Positions 48,201-55,017 of a DNA stretch of 64,000 nt are shown here, piece after piece. Each line of letters starts with the position of its first letter. Within the stretch, counting starts at the first letter, position 1. The notes under the pieces are model-generated. The model was not told the origin of the DNA. It did no database searches and was given only the letters and a program-made list of their open reading frames with translations. Both the position numbers and the translations under genes were made by a program. The stretch comes from Nostoc sp. UHCC 0926 (lineage in GTDB: Bacteria > Cyanobacteriota > Cyanobacteriia > Cyanobacteriales > Nostocaceae), in assembly GCF_028623165.1 (NCBI RefSeq), contig NZ_CP117770.1:124001-188000 (forward strand), written 5' to 3'.

Positions 48201-49754
48201 TGCAGTATCACGAGCTAAGGTTGCAGTGATTACAGGTGGAGTAATATCTGGCATCAAATCAGCAACGGCAATTACAGTTGCTTGACCGTTGAAGATAATA
48301 TTTCCCTTAGCACTAATGGAACCATACAACGTGGAAATGCCATTGAAGGTAAAGTTTTTAACGCTCAAAAACAATCCTCTCGTATCACTAGCACCGTTAT
48401 AAGTAATATCACCTTGAGAAATAACCTTCAACTTCTCAGTACTATTTATACTAGTTGTAGCACCATTAAAGGTAATATTACCGCTACTACTGCCCGTAGC
48501 CAGCATGGAGTCGCCAGCAAATCTAGCGCCACCGTTCATATTGATGGAGCCACTGGCAAATACAGACAAATCACGGGAGAGTACATTTGCGAGGTTAATA
48601 TTGCCGTTATTGGTAACTAAGGCAACATTATTAATGTTATAGTTGTTGCCATTAAAATTGATATCCCCCTGTTCAACAGTAATTACATAATTACTTAAGT
48701 TGACATTAGCGGGAATATTTAGTCCCCCTCCGATAACTCTGACAACAGTAGGATTATTTACCGTACCAGCAGCAGGAAATTTCTGCGACCAATCGCTACT
48801 AGTATTCAGGGGGTTTTGAGAAATATTAAAAGTAACAGTTGGTGTGCCTGCTGGAATTCGACGATTCAGGTCAACCTGCTTAATATCTGCATAAGCTGGT
48901 ACAAATACTGTTTGCTGTGCTATGACTGGTGGTGGTACTAAGCCAGCATATTTACTATTAGAACCATTAGCAATGCTTGTAGTGTAACCATTAGAAACTG
49001 CTACAGCTTTATCTACCAGCACAAGCTTGCCATTTGTATCTCGAATCGGATTGCCCTGTGCATCTCTTTGAACAGGTAATTCCAGATTACCATTCATGAT
49101 GAACCCCTTGGCTGCATAAATCAGAGCATCATCACTTAAGTCTGTTGGAATACCATCAAAATCTCCATTATTATTAATACTAATAGTACCTTCAGTCCGA
49201 ATGGCAAAACTAGGGGTAGAAGTTTGACTAGTACTAAGTGTAGATACTGAGCTAGTCCTGGCAGAAGAGGAAGAAGCCGAGGAATTCTGTTGAAAATTAT
49301 CTAAATTCCCTAATGCTCCAATAGAAATGAGTGGTTTCTGTTCAGTAATGCCAACTGGGGAGTTATCTGTAGTATTACCTGTAAGCGAGTCTTTTGGTTT
49401 TATTTTGTTAAAGTTTTGATTGTTATTATTAATAGGTACTATGGGAGTGCTTGTAAAATTATGCGGTTGTTTAAAAGACTGTCCAGAGTCGAAAATCTTG
49501 TTCCCAACTGGCGTGTAATTAGTAGTATCCTGATTTGATTTATTATTTTCTGTAGTGTTTAGAGATTTTTCTTGATGTTCTAACTCGGAAGTGATTGGAT
49601 CGGAGCCACTAGGTGTTCTGAGTGCGATTTGCAAAGATGTTAAGGCAGAATTGTCATCTAACGCTGCACCCAAAGATGCACTCTCAAGTAAAGATGGAGG
49701 TAAAATTCCACCATTAGTTCCCAAGTTTTCAGGACTACCCATGACTAACCCCAA
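36207..49754 (-). CDS. Giant RHS/YD-repeat protein with C-terminal HNH nuclease toxin
   Basis: The product has 4515 residues and no classical signal peptide. In order it has a Ser/Asn-rich start; a beta-rich polymer-like region (about 180-500); Ig-like modules (about 500-1010); a cadherin-like unit (about 1020-1120); and many tandem Ig-like modules with 'G.L.W.P....G' patterns to about 2750. These are interrupted by a fibro-slime/PA14-type domain (about 1700-1890) and an SdrD-B-like unit (about 1965-2050). The RHS shell with YD repeats spans about 2910-4220. The RHS-associated core ends in YDPSGLSA (about 4280), the likely self-cleavage region. A hydrophobic stretch (about 4290-4310) and a variable C-terminus follow, with an HNH-type motif VDHIVDLQFGGSDTIDNLQP (from 4459). 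RHS proteins deliver C-terminal toxins to competing cells. Target specificity is unknown. Immunity genes follow it. Confidence 0.88.
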   Translation of the reverse strand: MGLVMGSPENLGTNGGILPPSLLESASLGAALDDNSALTSLQIALRTPSGSDPITSELEHQEKSLNTTENNKSNQDTTNYTPVGNKIFDSGQSFKQPHNFTSTPIVPINNNNQNFNKIKPKDSLTGNTTDNSPVGITEQKPLISIGALGNLDNFQQNSSASSSSARTSSVSTLSTSQTSTPSFAIRTEGTISINNNGDFDGIPTDLSDDALIYAAKGFIMNGNLELPVQRDAQGNPIRDTNGKLVLVDKAVAVSNGYTTSIANGSNSKYAGLVPPPVIAQQTVFVPAYADIKQVDLNRRIPAGTPTVTFNISQNPLNTSSDWSQKFPAAGTVNNPTVVRVIGGGLNIPANVNLSNYVITVEQGDINFNGNNYNINNVALVTNNGNINLANVLSRDLSVFASGSINMNGGARFAGDSMLATGSSSGNITFNGATTSINSTEKLKVISQGDITYNGASDTRGLFLSVKNFTFNGISTLYGSISAKGNIIFNGQATVIAVADLMPDITPPVITATLARDTAPNGITNQDLITFDPTITGTVTDTNPIVEFRAGFNSTTTVNYTSVMQGRNSDGSFSFTRSQLEQLYGGTLSDGVYTLHLQAKDLYGNLSNTFDLQFTLDTITLSPTNLDLLTVDDSGVSNTDNLTNKNTPHITGNAEAGAVVQLFNNGQLLGQATANNTGAWQIVTNPLTDGVYNLTARANDIAGNVSNLSTALNITIDSVLPQIKLNTPIDTAPLTPGAKLTGSVDGTGTVVTALSYHFDNLASVTVPFNATGAFDQSLNLTGLANGAHTLTITATDTAGNIKTTQYNVTVVIDQTAPVISASLLHDTAANGQTNSDRITFDPTITGTVIDASRVVEFKAGFDNTQVGSFTNVTAFRNADGSFTFDRSQLETIYGGTLPDGFHTLHLQAVDEFHNTSNIFDFSFTFDSTTSEPIFNLNAVSDSGVVGDFHTKFDTVTLTGLAEANSTVVLEQTGAVTTSDNNGQFTFAHVQLAIGDNSLIARSTDIAGNQNTFSTSIYRFSPPTAINNSGNTVAENSSTGTVIGQLSSIDPDTDDTHTYTLDNDADGRFRIVGNQLQVADGTLLNFESSTQHSVIVTSTDANGLSLTQVFAIAVTNVNEAPSFTSTPISTSNSGSLYTYNIVAVDPDAIESLRFTTNNLPSWLTLVDNLNGTATLSGTPRDFLSNLNSNIHLLVTDASGLTAIQDFTIAPSTYEVEENNFTVFRSLPLTIPATPSILSFQIDPQFDTTSVNSIHDAIDVALVDANGNSLVHTVARDRDAFFNWTEGESTVFGTGASYDAATHTVSLNLTGINPGTNAQLVFRLVNNDGDISTSVRITNFALINAPDGTQAPVQTDFDKPISQTTAPNFNLLTDVSSSIVTEYHRTSFNADTHLLYADIALRNIGSYSVDSPLIVAVNHISDPTVLVRNPDGFTPDGVPYYDFSKLVGDRKFDLNELTTERSLVFYNPQGVQFTYDLTVLSQLNAAPVILTQPNKEVISGHNYNYDVDATDPNGDSLTYKLLVAPNGMTIDQTTGLIRWNTTTSNIGNSSVLVEVGDGRGGVTQQQYSLSVIDAPPNRPPVFTSTPVVDAAINTSYIYQANASDADNDSLAFSLQSAPQGMTVDANTGVLSWTPTGLQLGIYDVTLAVADGKSGTAQQNFQVRTQSDPGNHSPIIVSDPITQFGITSTTSGAQTNTISTIVRDFRMWGTPDGHPDFERFLGNYPGMVSNTLGDDKIPVFIGSNGYGATNALTFYQWYHDTSNVNQRIDVPITLTETAPGSSIWQYSNSSFFPIDNKGFGNQGYGHNFAFTLESHVNFTYKGGEVFNFNGDDDVWVFINNKLAIDLGGVHSPQSASVNLDTLGLTHGQTYNLDLFFAERHTDGSSLQIQTSLDFGTKYAYKLKVADADNDSLKYELVQAPIGMSISTDGTLSWRPKLSQQGVYPITVKVTDARGGFAIQSFNLNVTPSNPGEIHGIVYRDANGDATKISTEVGVQGRIVYIDENSNGKLDSDEISTVTDANGTYAFTKLASGAYNIAIESQTGWNLTGGTGAVILGDGQILNDINIGTIEAKDPSLNQNPYFVSTPLTTVVEAGKVFRYQAKAQDPDGDGLAYSILVGNQRGITVNSSTGVVAWQPTTPFVGSTIDVVLQAADPYGGVVLQPFQIQVVAPNTAPVFTNFPTNHLEATVNYPIQYQFKAQDAEGDPIIYSLDASAPNGAIINPITGVLLWKPTTVGNSTFNIIANDNKGGTTSQSVTITVSASTINANPFISSQPPKNIALGQTYLYAVKANDPNYDPLTIILETAPQGMTIDQQGRITWQPGATQIGSNPVNIKVSDGRGGVITQAFNIDVVSSTIRSNNAPNITSTPNLITNLERTYAYNLSGSDLDNDLLVWSLDSSPAGMVIDPQSGALRWQPKADQIGEHTVTVRLTDAYGLYAAQEFTLHVTGVNTPSAIVSNPITKAAQNQLYTYTVVATDPENDPLTFNLGRKPAGMTIDDDGTIRWTPQASQIGSQQVEVFARDAQGAVSTQTYTIDVGATAINTAPSITSTPVYLAAVGSPYSYQVQATDPDGDRLTYQLLSVPAGVTGMSIDPITGLLTWANPIAGNYKIVVGAVDTAGLGAAQGFTLTARENHAPVIKSNPLLTATPGSTYSYDVIATDVDGDRLTYTLDQVSLNKGITLDALGRLRWTPTTNNVGSHTVVITVNDANGATQQQQYNLLVAADDVAPKVRLIANYDQVNLGESITFQARATDNTKVAGLQLLIDGTAVVLDSNGMATFKPTTAGTITAKAIAKDSAGNIGQATFDVAVIDTSDVSAPDVSLDLGAYAGGTVTGAVDIKGTVSDDNLDYYRLLVAPIGSSDFREIFRGTSTVNDGVLGKFDPSLLENDSYTLRLEAHDKGGNVSFVEDTVNVSGELKLGNFRLSFTDLSIPVTGIPITLTRTYDSLTSGSTDDFGYGWRMEFRDTDLRTSVGKPSGEVAELGGQNPFKDGTKVYITIPGGKREGFTFKPTIDPLSQYLRGAGSVDSDPNIYHPSFVADAGVTDTLTVQNTRIIHGAGTNQYYGLAGSAYNPADTYYGGVYTLTTKEGIVYEIDAATGDLLTVTDTNGNTLTYTDADITSSTGQKITFGRDAQGRIATVTDPAGKQIHYQYNAQGDLVSVTDREGNTTRMEYDQERSHYLDKIIDPLGRTGVKNEYGDDGRLKYLEDVNGQKVEMSYDPNNSRQTVLDQLGHATTYEYDARGNILTEIDALGGITHRTFDDNNNLLSETNPENETTTYTYDNNGNNLTRIDPIGNVTRYTYDAFGRILTKTDPLGNTKTNVYSRSGNLISTTDALGNTTKLAYDLMGQAISATDVTGRTTRFEYDNFGNRVRVINALGYETNYTYDSNGKQLSETQTVTTPTGLRSLLTNWSYDSEGRITTIADSERNITRIEYDKSGNQTATIDALGRCTEYLYDDRNQLVEARYANSTFERFVYDAAGREIATIDQLGQTTRTIYDALGRQIEIIYPDNTPNDLLDNARTRVEYDKAGRVKAEIDELENRTEYTYDADGRRTVVRDALGNKTTYTYSAIGKQLTKTDALNHTTQYSYDSLGRRISTHFADGSSTATTYDAFGRTSTSTNQAGNTTWYEYDALNRVITTVDPLSYRTIYSYDEVGNLVSETDANNHTTTYEYDGLGRLTTVQDALGNKTSSTYDAVGNQLSQTDALGYTTQFVYDLLNRLVETRFADTTHTTTTYDALGRWVAETDQAGVTTQYEYDAQSRLTTVTDALGQRTTYSYNKVGNLTAQTDANNHTTFYEYDALGRRATTVLPLGQRSTITYDAVGNTHSITDANNHATLYEYDAVNRLIKEQFSNSTAVTYTYTSTGKLATVTDNTGITKYVYDSKDRLISRTDPDGKKIQYTYDPVSNRTSVIVPSGTTTYTYDALNRLSTVTDTNQQVTVYTYDANSSLIKTQFSNNTVENREYDTLNRLVLLENLGTPGLISSYHYSLDSVGNRIAVDESGGRQVHYTYDNLRRLTKEAITDPASGDRITEYTYDAVGNRLSRNDSVEGLTNYVYDVNDRLLTEARNSQITQYTYDNNGNTLSRVKNATDQTVYKWDNQNRLIGADVTTASGTSQTEYRYNSDGVRVASIVDGQETRYLIDANQPYAQVLEEYTPNGNVQASYVYGHDLISQTRSGQQSFYLVDGLGSTRTLTNASGNVTDTYTYDAFGNLIGSTGNTTNNYRFTGEQYDPNLGDYYLRQRFYDPRIGSFNRKDTYEGSHLVPVSLHKYLYGNANPVNFYDPSGLSALAMEESVAFAIMGFLAAATLVGYGISRSYQSDPLKGFDLDSEPPRFLNTGGVTRTRQPETLGGTDLTPVPWPSHTGGLIDNVRDLISYVFSIREGNISITYNPGWSDTERATVKAKINAINEFLEGTDGALIQLEGRRIVNKPTGGQDVKDEFKKEYRKANGSWPIDAKGKIYNVDHIVDLQFGGSDTIDNLQPLSDSINKSLGSKINAAMARLSKGEKTIRVQEIEIVDK

Positions 49755-50035
49755 GAAGTAGTAAATTGTTAATTGTTTTAGTGAAATAAAATATGAAAGT
49801 TCAACTGAGTATTAGGCTTTGGCAATTCGCTTTTTCGCAATTGTATAGCGAGTCCTGTCTGCAACATGCTCTTGCGTTCGAGCGTTATTAACAATTGCGA
49901 ATTGTTGTTGACTATTACCTAATTCGATACTGAGTAGCAATTATTATGGCTATAATTACGATTTTTTAATCATTATAAATGAGGAGATATACAGAAGTTT
50001 TGCTCCTCATTAATCAGCTTTTTATTCTGTAAATA
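49755..50035. other. Spacer between the RHS gene and the upstream unknown gene
   Basis: This 281-bp stretch has no gene. It contains repeats built on AATTCGC/GCGAATT (for example ACAATTGCGAATTGT near 49890), related to the inverted repeat at 284-380. The spacing suggests a separate promoter for the RHS gene, but none can be fixed by eye. Confidence 0.3.
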
Positions 50036-50770
50036 TTAGGCGACTACACTGTGATTAATTGTAAAAATATCTGGAACTACAATTGTAGGTATCTCTGATT
50101 TTAGCAAAAATTTGGTGTTGATAATTTCTTGATAATTAGACAAATCTGTTTGCCAATTATCAATAATCTCATGCAGATTTACTACTCGCTCTGCTGAAAT
50201 TTCACTTCTAACTTCGTAGCTAAAGCTGCCATTAAACAAGACAATGGGAATATTGGTTTCATCTGGATTGCGTAATGCAGCTTCGCTGACAGTTAGGTAA
50301 AATGGGCAGCGCTCTAAAGTGTAAACCAAATTAAGTGTTGCTCTTACAGGTGCAGTCCCAAGGGATTGCCAATCCCCATCAGATAACAATGTTTTGACTA
50401 AATACTGACTAGCCGTGGACTGCTGTTCAAAACTAATATAACCTCTAGGATTCAGACCTACACCTTCATACTGTATATTTGGTAGTGTTTGAACATATTT
50501 TTTCGCGATCTCCGCTACGGTGATTTCGTTTATTGCTTTCTGTTCAATAGCTTCTATAAAAATCACTCGTGTTGGTTCAGCTACGATCATAATCCCATTG
50601 GTAAAAGCCAGTTGGGAAACATTTTGAGTATATGTTGGCTGCCGAACTAATTCCCATTCTTGTGGGATAATACCGCTATATTTAAGAAAATCTGGATTAA
50701 GTATTGTTGGATTATGATTTTTTGCAGCTATAATAATCCCAAATTCTTGGGTGATTAAGTTTTGGTTCAT
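50036..50770 (-). CDS. Unknown protein upstream of the RHS gene (possible accessory factor)
   Basis: I place the start at ATG 50770, giving 244 residues (MNQNLITQEFGIIIAAKNHN). The GTG/ATG options further upstream add only a basic, low-value stretch. The fold looks alpha/beta with AFTNGIMIVAEPTRVIFIEA and a repeated acidic pattern later on. There is no membrane segment. It lies on the same strand directly ahead of the RHS toxin gene. RHS toxins often need a chaperone encoded next to them, so an accessory role is possible, but I recognise no family. Confidence 0.55.
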   Translation of the reverse strand: MNQNLITQEFGIIIAAKNHNPTILNPDFLKYSGIIPQEWELVRQPTYTQNVSQLAFTNGIMIVAEPTRVIFIEAIEQKAINEITVAEIAKKYVQTLPNIQYEGVGLNPRGYISFEQQSTASQYLVKTLLSDGDWQSLGTAPVRATLNLVYTLERCPFYLTVSEAALRNPDETNIPIVLFNGSFSYEVRSEISAERVVNLHEIIDNWQTDLSNYQEIINTKFLLKSEIPTIVVPDIFTINHSVVA

Positions 50771-50815
50771 GATGCTTTTTGATAACTTTTTACTTGAATT
50801 GTCCCAGAGTAGCAC

Positions 50816-51116
50816 TGCTTTTAATGGAGATTTGAGCGCTTATAACTGTCTACAATCACTTGTAACTTTATACCATGTTTCTTAAGTTGTATACCTGCGT
50901 AAATATCCTTAAAATCATTGATATACTTATTTAGTTAATAACTATAATCAAAGTAGCTTTTTCTGAAGCTTGTTTAAGCTTTTCTCAGTATCTCTAAGTA
51001 TGTAACAGCCATTCTTCCAGACAACATCGGTATACTTATCATTGTCATAAGTAGAACAGACAATAGATGATCTGGAGGGAAATTATCAAAATACATTCTC
51101 TTATCCTGGCTGTGAC
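50816..51116. promoter_or_regulatory. Divergent control region between the RHS side and the secretion operon
   Basis: This 301-bp AT-rich gap separates leftward genes (RHS side) from the rightward exporter operon and must hold promoters for both. TTGTAACTTTATACCATG near 50857 and several TATACT/TATAAT-like strings (for example TATACTTATTTAG near 50920) are candidates. No operator repeat stands out. Confidence 0.3.
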
Positions 51117-51977
51117 TTGCACCCTATGGCTCACCTAAGAATTGGCAACCAGATAATTACAAGCGCAGAAATTGTGTATCTGCTAGCTAGCTACCAAATG
51201 CTGCCGCAATTGTGCCGTTTGGTGATTATTGAAAGGGCGATTGCTCCCTTTGAACTGACTCCATTAGAAAAAGCCAATGTTATTGAGCAATTCTACCAAA
51301 ACAATCAGCTGGCAACGCCCCAGGAGCAGGCAAAAGTCTTAAAGCATTACAGCATGAGTCTTGAGCAATTAGAAGCTGTTGCTACACGAGAAATGAAAAT
51401 TGAGAAGTTCAAGCAAGCCACTTGGGGGACAAAGCTAGAATCCTATTTTTTGCAATGTAAGTCTCAGCTAGACAAAGTAATTTATTCCCTAATTCGCACA
51501 TCCGATGCAGAGGCGGCCCAAGAACTCTATTTCCGCATCAAAGCCCAAGAACAGACATTTGCTGACTGTGCCTCGCTGTATTCACAAGGACAAGAAGCTC
51601 AAACAGGAGGAATGTTAGGTCCTGTTCCCATAAGTCAACCGCATCCAGCAATAGCACAAAAACTTACTATTTCCCAACCAGGACAGTTATGGCCGCCGAT
51701 TACATTGGACGAGTGGTTTGTGATTGTGCGGCTTGAAAAGCTAATTCCGGCTCAATTAGATGATGCAATGCGCTCTACACTTTTGAATCATCTGTTTGAA
51801 ACCTGGTTAGCTGAAGAGATGAGCAAGGCGCAATTGACAATACATGAGGAGGAGGAGTTCGAGATAGGGAGGTGGGGAGATGGGGAGGTAGGGAGAACAA
51901 CTTCACCTCATCCCCCCATCACCTCATCACCCCATCCCCCTATCACCCCAATAGACACTGCCCTGTTAACAAGATGA
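51117..51977 (+). CDS. Parvulin-type peptidyl-prolyl isomerase of a type I secretion operon
   Basis: The product has 286 residues. The N-terminal helical part resembles SurA/PrsA-type chaperone arms, and the parvulin domain is at about residues 135-230 (AQELYFRIKAQEQTF.., GGMLGPVPISQPHPAIAQKL, VIVRLEKLIPA). No signal peptide is seen, so it probably acts in the cytoplasm or at the exporter. The C-terminal ~35 residues are encoded by a G-rich/C-rich minisatellite (51863-51950) that looks like a repeat invading the gene end. Its stop overlaps the start of the exporter gene by 4 bp (ATGA). Confidence 0.75.
   Translation: MHPMAHLRIGNQIITSAEIVYLLASYQMLPQLCRLVIIERAIAPFELTPLEKANVIEQFYQNNQLATPQEQAKVLKHYSMSLEQLEAVATREMKIEKFKQATWGTKLESYFLQCKSQLDKVIYSLIRTSDAEAAQELYFRIKAQEQTFADCASLYSQGQEAQTGGMLGPVPISQPHPAIAQKLTISQPGQLWPPITLDEWFVIVRLEKLIPAQLDDAMRSTLLNHLFETWLAEEMSKAQLTIHEEEEFEIGRWGDGEVGRTTSPHPPITSSPHPPITPIDTALLTR
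51863..51950 (+). repeat. GGGGAGxxGGGGAG / CCCCATCACC minisatellite at the ppiC 3' end
   Basis: A G-rich half (GATAGGGAGGTGGGGAGATG) and a C-rich half (CATCCCCCCATCACCTCATC) face each other and could fold into a long imperfect hairpin. This kind of dyad repeat is common in cyanobacterial spacers. Here it is translated as the tail of the isomerase (DGEVGRTTSPHPPITSSPHP). Confidence 0.6.
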
Positions 51978-54919
51978 TAGAAAGCACTACCACAATTCAA
52001 GAATTCCTCGCCAGCATTCATCCATTTGACCAGCTTTCGATCGCTAGCGTTGAGCAGATTGCAGCAAAACTTGAACCTTTGCGTTACCGTATGGGGCAAG
52101 CAATTTTGGTCAAAGAAACCCTCCCAGCTAGAGTAGCCATCCTATACCAAGGTCAAGCTCGTTTACTAGGATATGCCCCTCTTGCTTCTGCCCCAGATAC
52201 CCTACAACTACTAAAACCAGGATCAATCATTGGTTGGACAAGCTTGCTGCGTGGTGTACCGTGTGAAACAGCGATCGCTTCAGTTGAAACTCTTTGCCTA
52301 ACGCTCAAAGCCTCGGATTTTTTAAGTCTACTAGAACTTGAACCTATCATTGCCAACGCTTTTCGTAACTATTGCAGCTTAGTTGAAGTTTTTGACCTGT
52401 TGGGTGCAGAATTAGAACGTCGGGGCAAGATTCCAGACAATCTTAAAGAACTTGCGACTGTGACTATAAAACAAGCAACAATCCTGAACTTGCCTGTTGG
52501 CAAAACACCGCTTCAGCAATTAGACCCTAATTTACTGTGGTTAGTTAGCAGTAAAGGGTCTAACTATGGTGTGGGCGAAAGACTTTTGCTTGGCTCAGAT
52601 CGAGCTAACATTACTGGAGAAGTTCGCTTAGTTGGTTTTACCGATCCGACACTCCGGATGACTGAATCTGACGTTAACATCGCCTCATTGTCAGATACTG
52701 CAATTTGGGCAAATGCTCCATTCGCTCCAGAGCGCCCAGAACAAACAGAAGAAGTAGAGCCAGGACAAGGAATTAAATACCTGCATATATCGGGTCGTGG
52801 CCCTGTAGATGGAACTCTTGCCTGTTTTCAAATGCTAGCGCAGCATAACAGAATGCCATTTCGCCGCGATGTCGTGCGCCGTGCGTTAGTTAGTAATTTT
52901 CAACGCACAGGAAGTATTTCCATTCAATTATGTGGTGCTTTGGCAGAATTAATGGGATTAACCTCTCAACTTGTGAATGTCCCCGCCATTGCTATATCTA
53001 AACTACCCACACCAGTTTTGATTCCCTGGCAAGATAGTTATGCAATTCTTTACAAAGCCACTGAAAAAGAACTAGTTCTCGCTATCCCAGAACAAGGCAT
53101 TGTCCGTAAAAAGCCAGCCGATTTTGCTGAAACTTGGGGGGAAGAGGGGCAAGTACTTCTGCTGCAACCCACTAAAGAAACTCCTCAAAAGCGATTTGGC
53201 TTAAGTTGGTTTCTACCTGCTATAAAAAAACATCGTACTGTTTTAATTGAAGTCTTCATCGCTTCACTATTCGTCCAACTGTTGGGATTGGCAAATCCCT
53301 TAATCACCCAAGTAATTATTGATAAAGTTATCATTCAAAACGGGATTAATACTCTCAATGTTCTGGGCTTTCTGCTCATAGCAATGGCTGTCGTAGAGGG
53401 CATAATTACTTGGCTACGTACCAACTTATTTGTCGATACAACCAACCGAATTGATTTAAGTTTGGGTTCTGAAGTCATCGATCACCTGTTACGTTTACCA
53501 CTGCGTTATTTTGAAAAGCGCCCTGTAGGTGAAATATCCAGCCGGATCAACGAATTAGAAAATATTCGCTCTTTCCTCACTGGTACTGCTCTGACTGTTG
53601 TTCTAGATGCTATCTTCTCTGTTATTTATATTGTAGTCATGATTTTTTATAGCTGGCTGCTAACGATTGTAGCGCTGGCAACAGTGCCGCTCTTTGCACT
53701 CATTACTTTTGTATTTGCACCCATTATTCGCAGTCAAACTAGAACTAAAGCAGAACACAATGCCGAAACTCAATCCTATTTAGTTGAGGTAGTATCTGGT
53801 ATCCAAACAGTCAAGGCGCAAAATATTGAACTAAATTCTCGCTGGCAATGGCAATCTCGTTATGGTCAATATATTAGTGCTAGTTTTGAAAATGTTCTGA
53901 CAAGCAATACTGCTAGCTCCCTCTCTAACTTCCTTAATAAACTATCAAGCTTACTTTTATTGTGGGTAGGTGCATATTTAGTATTACAGCAAAAACTAAC
54001 TTTGGGACAGTTAATTGCTTTCCGCATTATCGCAGGTTATGTCACAAGTCCTTTGTTAAGGTTAATTCAACTGTGGCAGAACTTCCAAGAAACTGCTTTA
54101 TCTCTAGAACGCTTGGCTGATATTCTCGATACTCCCCAGGAAACAGAAATTGCTGGGCGTAATAACATCCCTATGCCAGCAATTGTTGGCACAGTTCAGT
54201 ATGAAAGTGTTACTTTCAGCTTCGCCAAAAGTCCTAACCCACAACTTAACAACGTTCATCTTGATATTGAAGCTGGTATGTTTGTTGGAGTTGTGGGTCA
54301 AAGCGGTGCAGGCAAAAGTACATTAACTAAACTTCTGCCCCGCCTTTACGAACTAGACTCTGGCCGTATCAAAATTGATGGCTATGACATTAATAAAGTA
54401 GAGCTTTATTCCCTGCGCTGTCAAATTGGCATGGTCTTACAAGACACTCTGTTATTTGACACTACAGTACAAGAAAATATTGCTCTAACAATGCCTGATG
54501 CCACAGCAGAAGAAATTGTGGAGGCGGCTAAGATTGCTTGCGCCCATGACTTTATTATGAATCTGCCCAACGGCTATGAAACTCGTGTTGGAGAGAGGGG
54601 TTCAGCTTTATCTGGTGGACAAAGACAACGAATTGCGATCGCTCGCACTGTACTACAAAACCCACCACTGTTGATTCTGGATGAAGCTACCAGCGCACTC
54701 GACTATGCTACTGAACGTCAGGTGTGCTTGAATTTAGCCCAAGTATTTAAGGGAAGGACAGTATTTTTTATTACCCACAGGCTAGGAACAATTCAAAATG
54801 CCGATGTGATTTTAATGATGAGTCAGGGAAGGATTGCTGAACAAGGTACTCATATAGAACTCATGGATTTAACAGGGTTTTACTATTGTCTATACCAACA
54901 ACAGGAGGCTCAAGTTTGA
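51974..54919 (+). CDS. ABC exporter with N-terminal CNB and C39-like domains (type I secretion)
   Basis: I place the start at ATG 51974, overlapping the upstream stop; a frame extending further upstream would translate the repeat. The product has 981 residues. It has a cyclic-nucleotide-binding-like domain (about 10-140), a C39-like domain (about 265-400; SGRGPVDGTLACFQMLAQHN), six membrane helices (about 415-700), and an NBD with Walker A GQSGAGKST (about 776), signature LSGGQRQR, Walker B LLILDEATSALD and an H-loop THR. The catalytic Cys of true C39 peptidases (D/E-C-G) is replaced (VDGT), so it probably binds but does not cut its substrate, as in HlyB. It works with the HlyD-like gene at 55018. 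Confidence 0.88.
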   Translation: MIESTTTIQEFLASIHPFDQLSIASVEQIAAKLEPLRYRMGQAILVKETLPARVAILYQGQARLLGYAPLASAPDTLQLLKPGSIIGWTSLLRGVPCETAIASVETLCLTLKASDFLSLLELEPIIANAFRNYCSLVEVFDLLGAELERRGKIPDNLKELATVTIKQATILNLPVGKTPLQQLDPNLLWLVSSKGSNYGVGERLLLGSDRANITGEVRLVGFTDPTLRMTESDVNIASLSDTAIWANAPFAPERPEQTEEVEPGQGIKYLHISGRGPVDGTLACFQMLAQHNRMPFRRDVVRRALVSNFQRTGSISIQLCGALAELMGLTSQLVNVPAIAISKLPTPVLIPWQDSYAILYKATEKELVLAIPEQGIVRKKPADFAETWGEEGQVLLLQPTKETPQKRFGLSWFLPAIKKHRTVLIEVFIASLFVQLLGLANPLITQVIIDKVIIQNGINTLNVLGFLLIAMAVVEGIITWLRTNLFVDTTNRIDLSLGSEVIDHLLRLPLRYFEKRPVGEISSRINELENIRSFLTGTALTVVLDAIFSVIYIVVMIFYSWLLTIVALATVPLFALITFVFAPIIRSQTRTKAEHNAETQSYLVEVVSGIQTVKAQNIELNSRWQWQSRYGQYISASFENVLTSNTASSLSNFLNKLSSLLLLWVGAYLVLQQKLTLGQLIAFRIIAGYVTSPLLRLIQLWQNFQETALSLERLADILDTPQETEIAGRNNIPMPAIVGTVQYESVTFSFAKSPNPQLNNVHLDIEAGMFVGVVGQSGAGKSTLTKLLPRLYELDSGRIKIDGYDINKVELYSLRCQIGMVLQDTLLFDTTVQENIALTMPDATAEEIVEAAKIACAHDFIMNLPNGYETRVGERGSALSGGQRQRIAIARTVLQNPPLLILDEATSALDYATERQVCLNLAQVFKGRTVFFITHRLGTIQNADVILMMSQGRIAEQGTHIELMDLTGFYYCLYQQQEAQV

Positions 54920-55017
54920 ATGGATGAGGAGAAGAATATATTTTGCAAACTAACAATAGCTAAAACTTATCACTAACTACTATTTATAAAAAGCTAATCG
55001 CTAACAGCTAAATAATT

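Noticed and set aside
36184-48620. Many short open frames on the strand opposite the RHS gene
   Set aside because: They have poor composition and no ribosome sites, and lie entirely within the RHS coding frame.
49630-49754. A double-glycine leader at the RHS N-terminus for cleavage by the exporter
   Set aside because: GTNGG occurs by chance near the start, the preceding residues do not fit a leader, and the exporter's C39 domain lacks its catalytic Cys.
51872-51973. Upstream extension of the ABC exporter frame
   Set aside because: It translates the G/C minisatellite; the ATG at 51974 overlaps the previous stop and begins the CNB domain properly.
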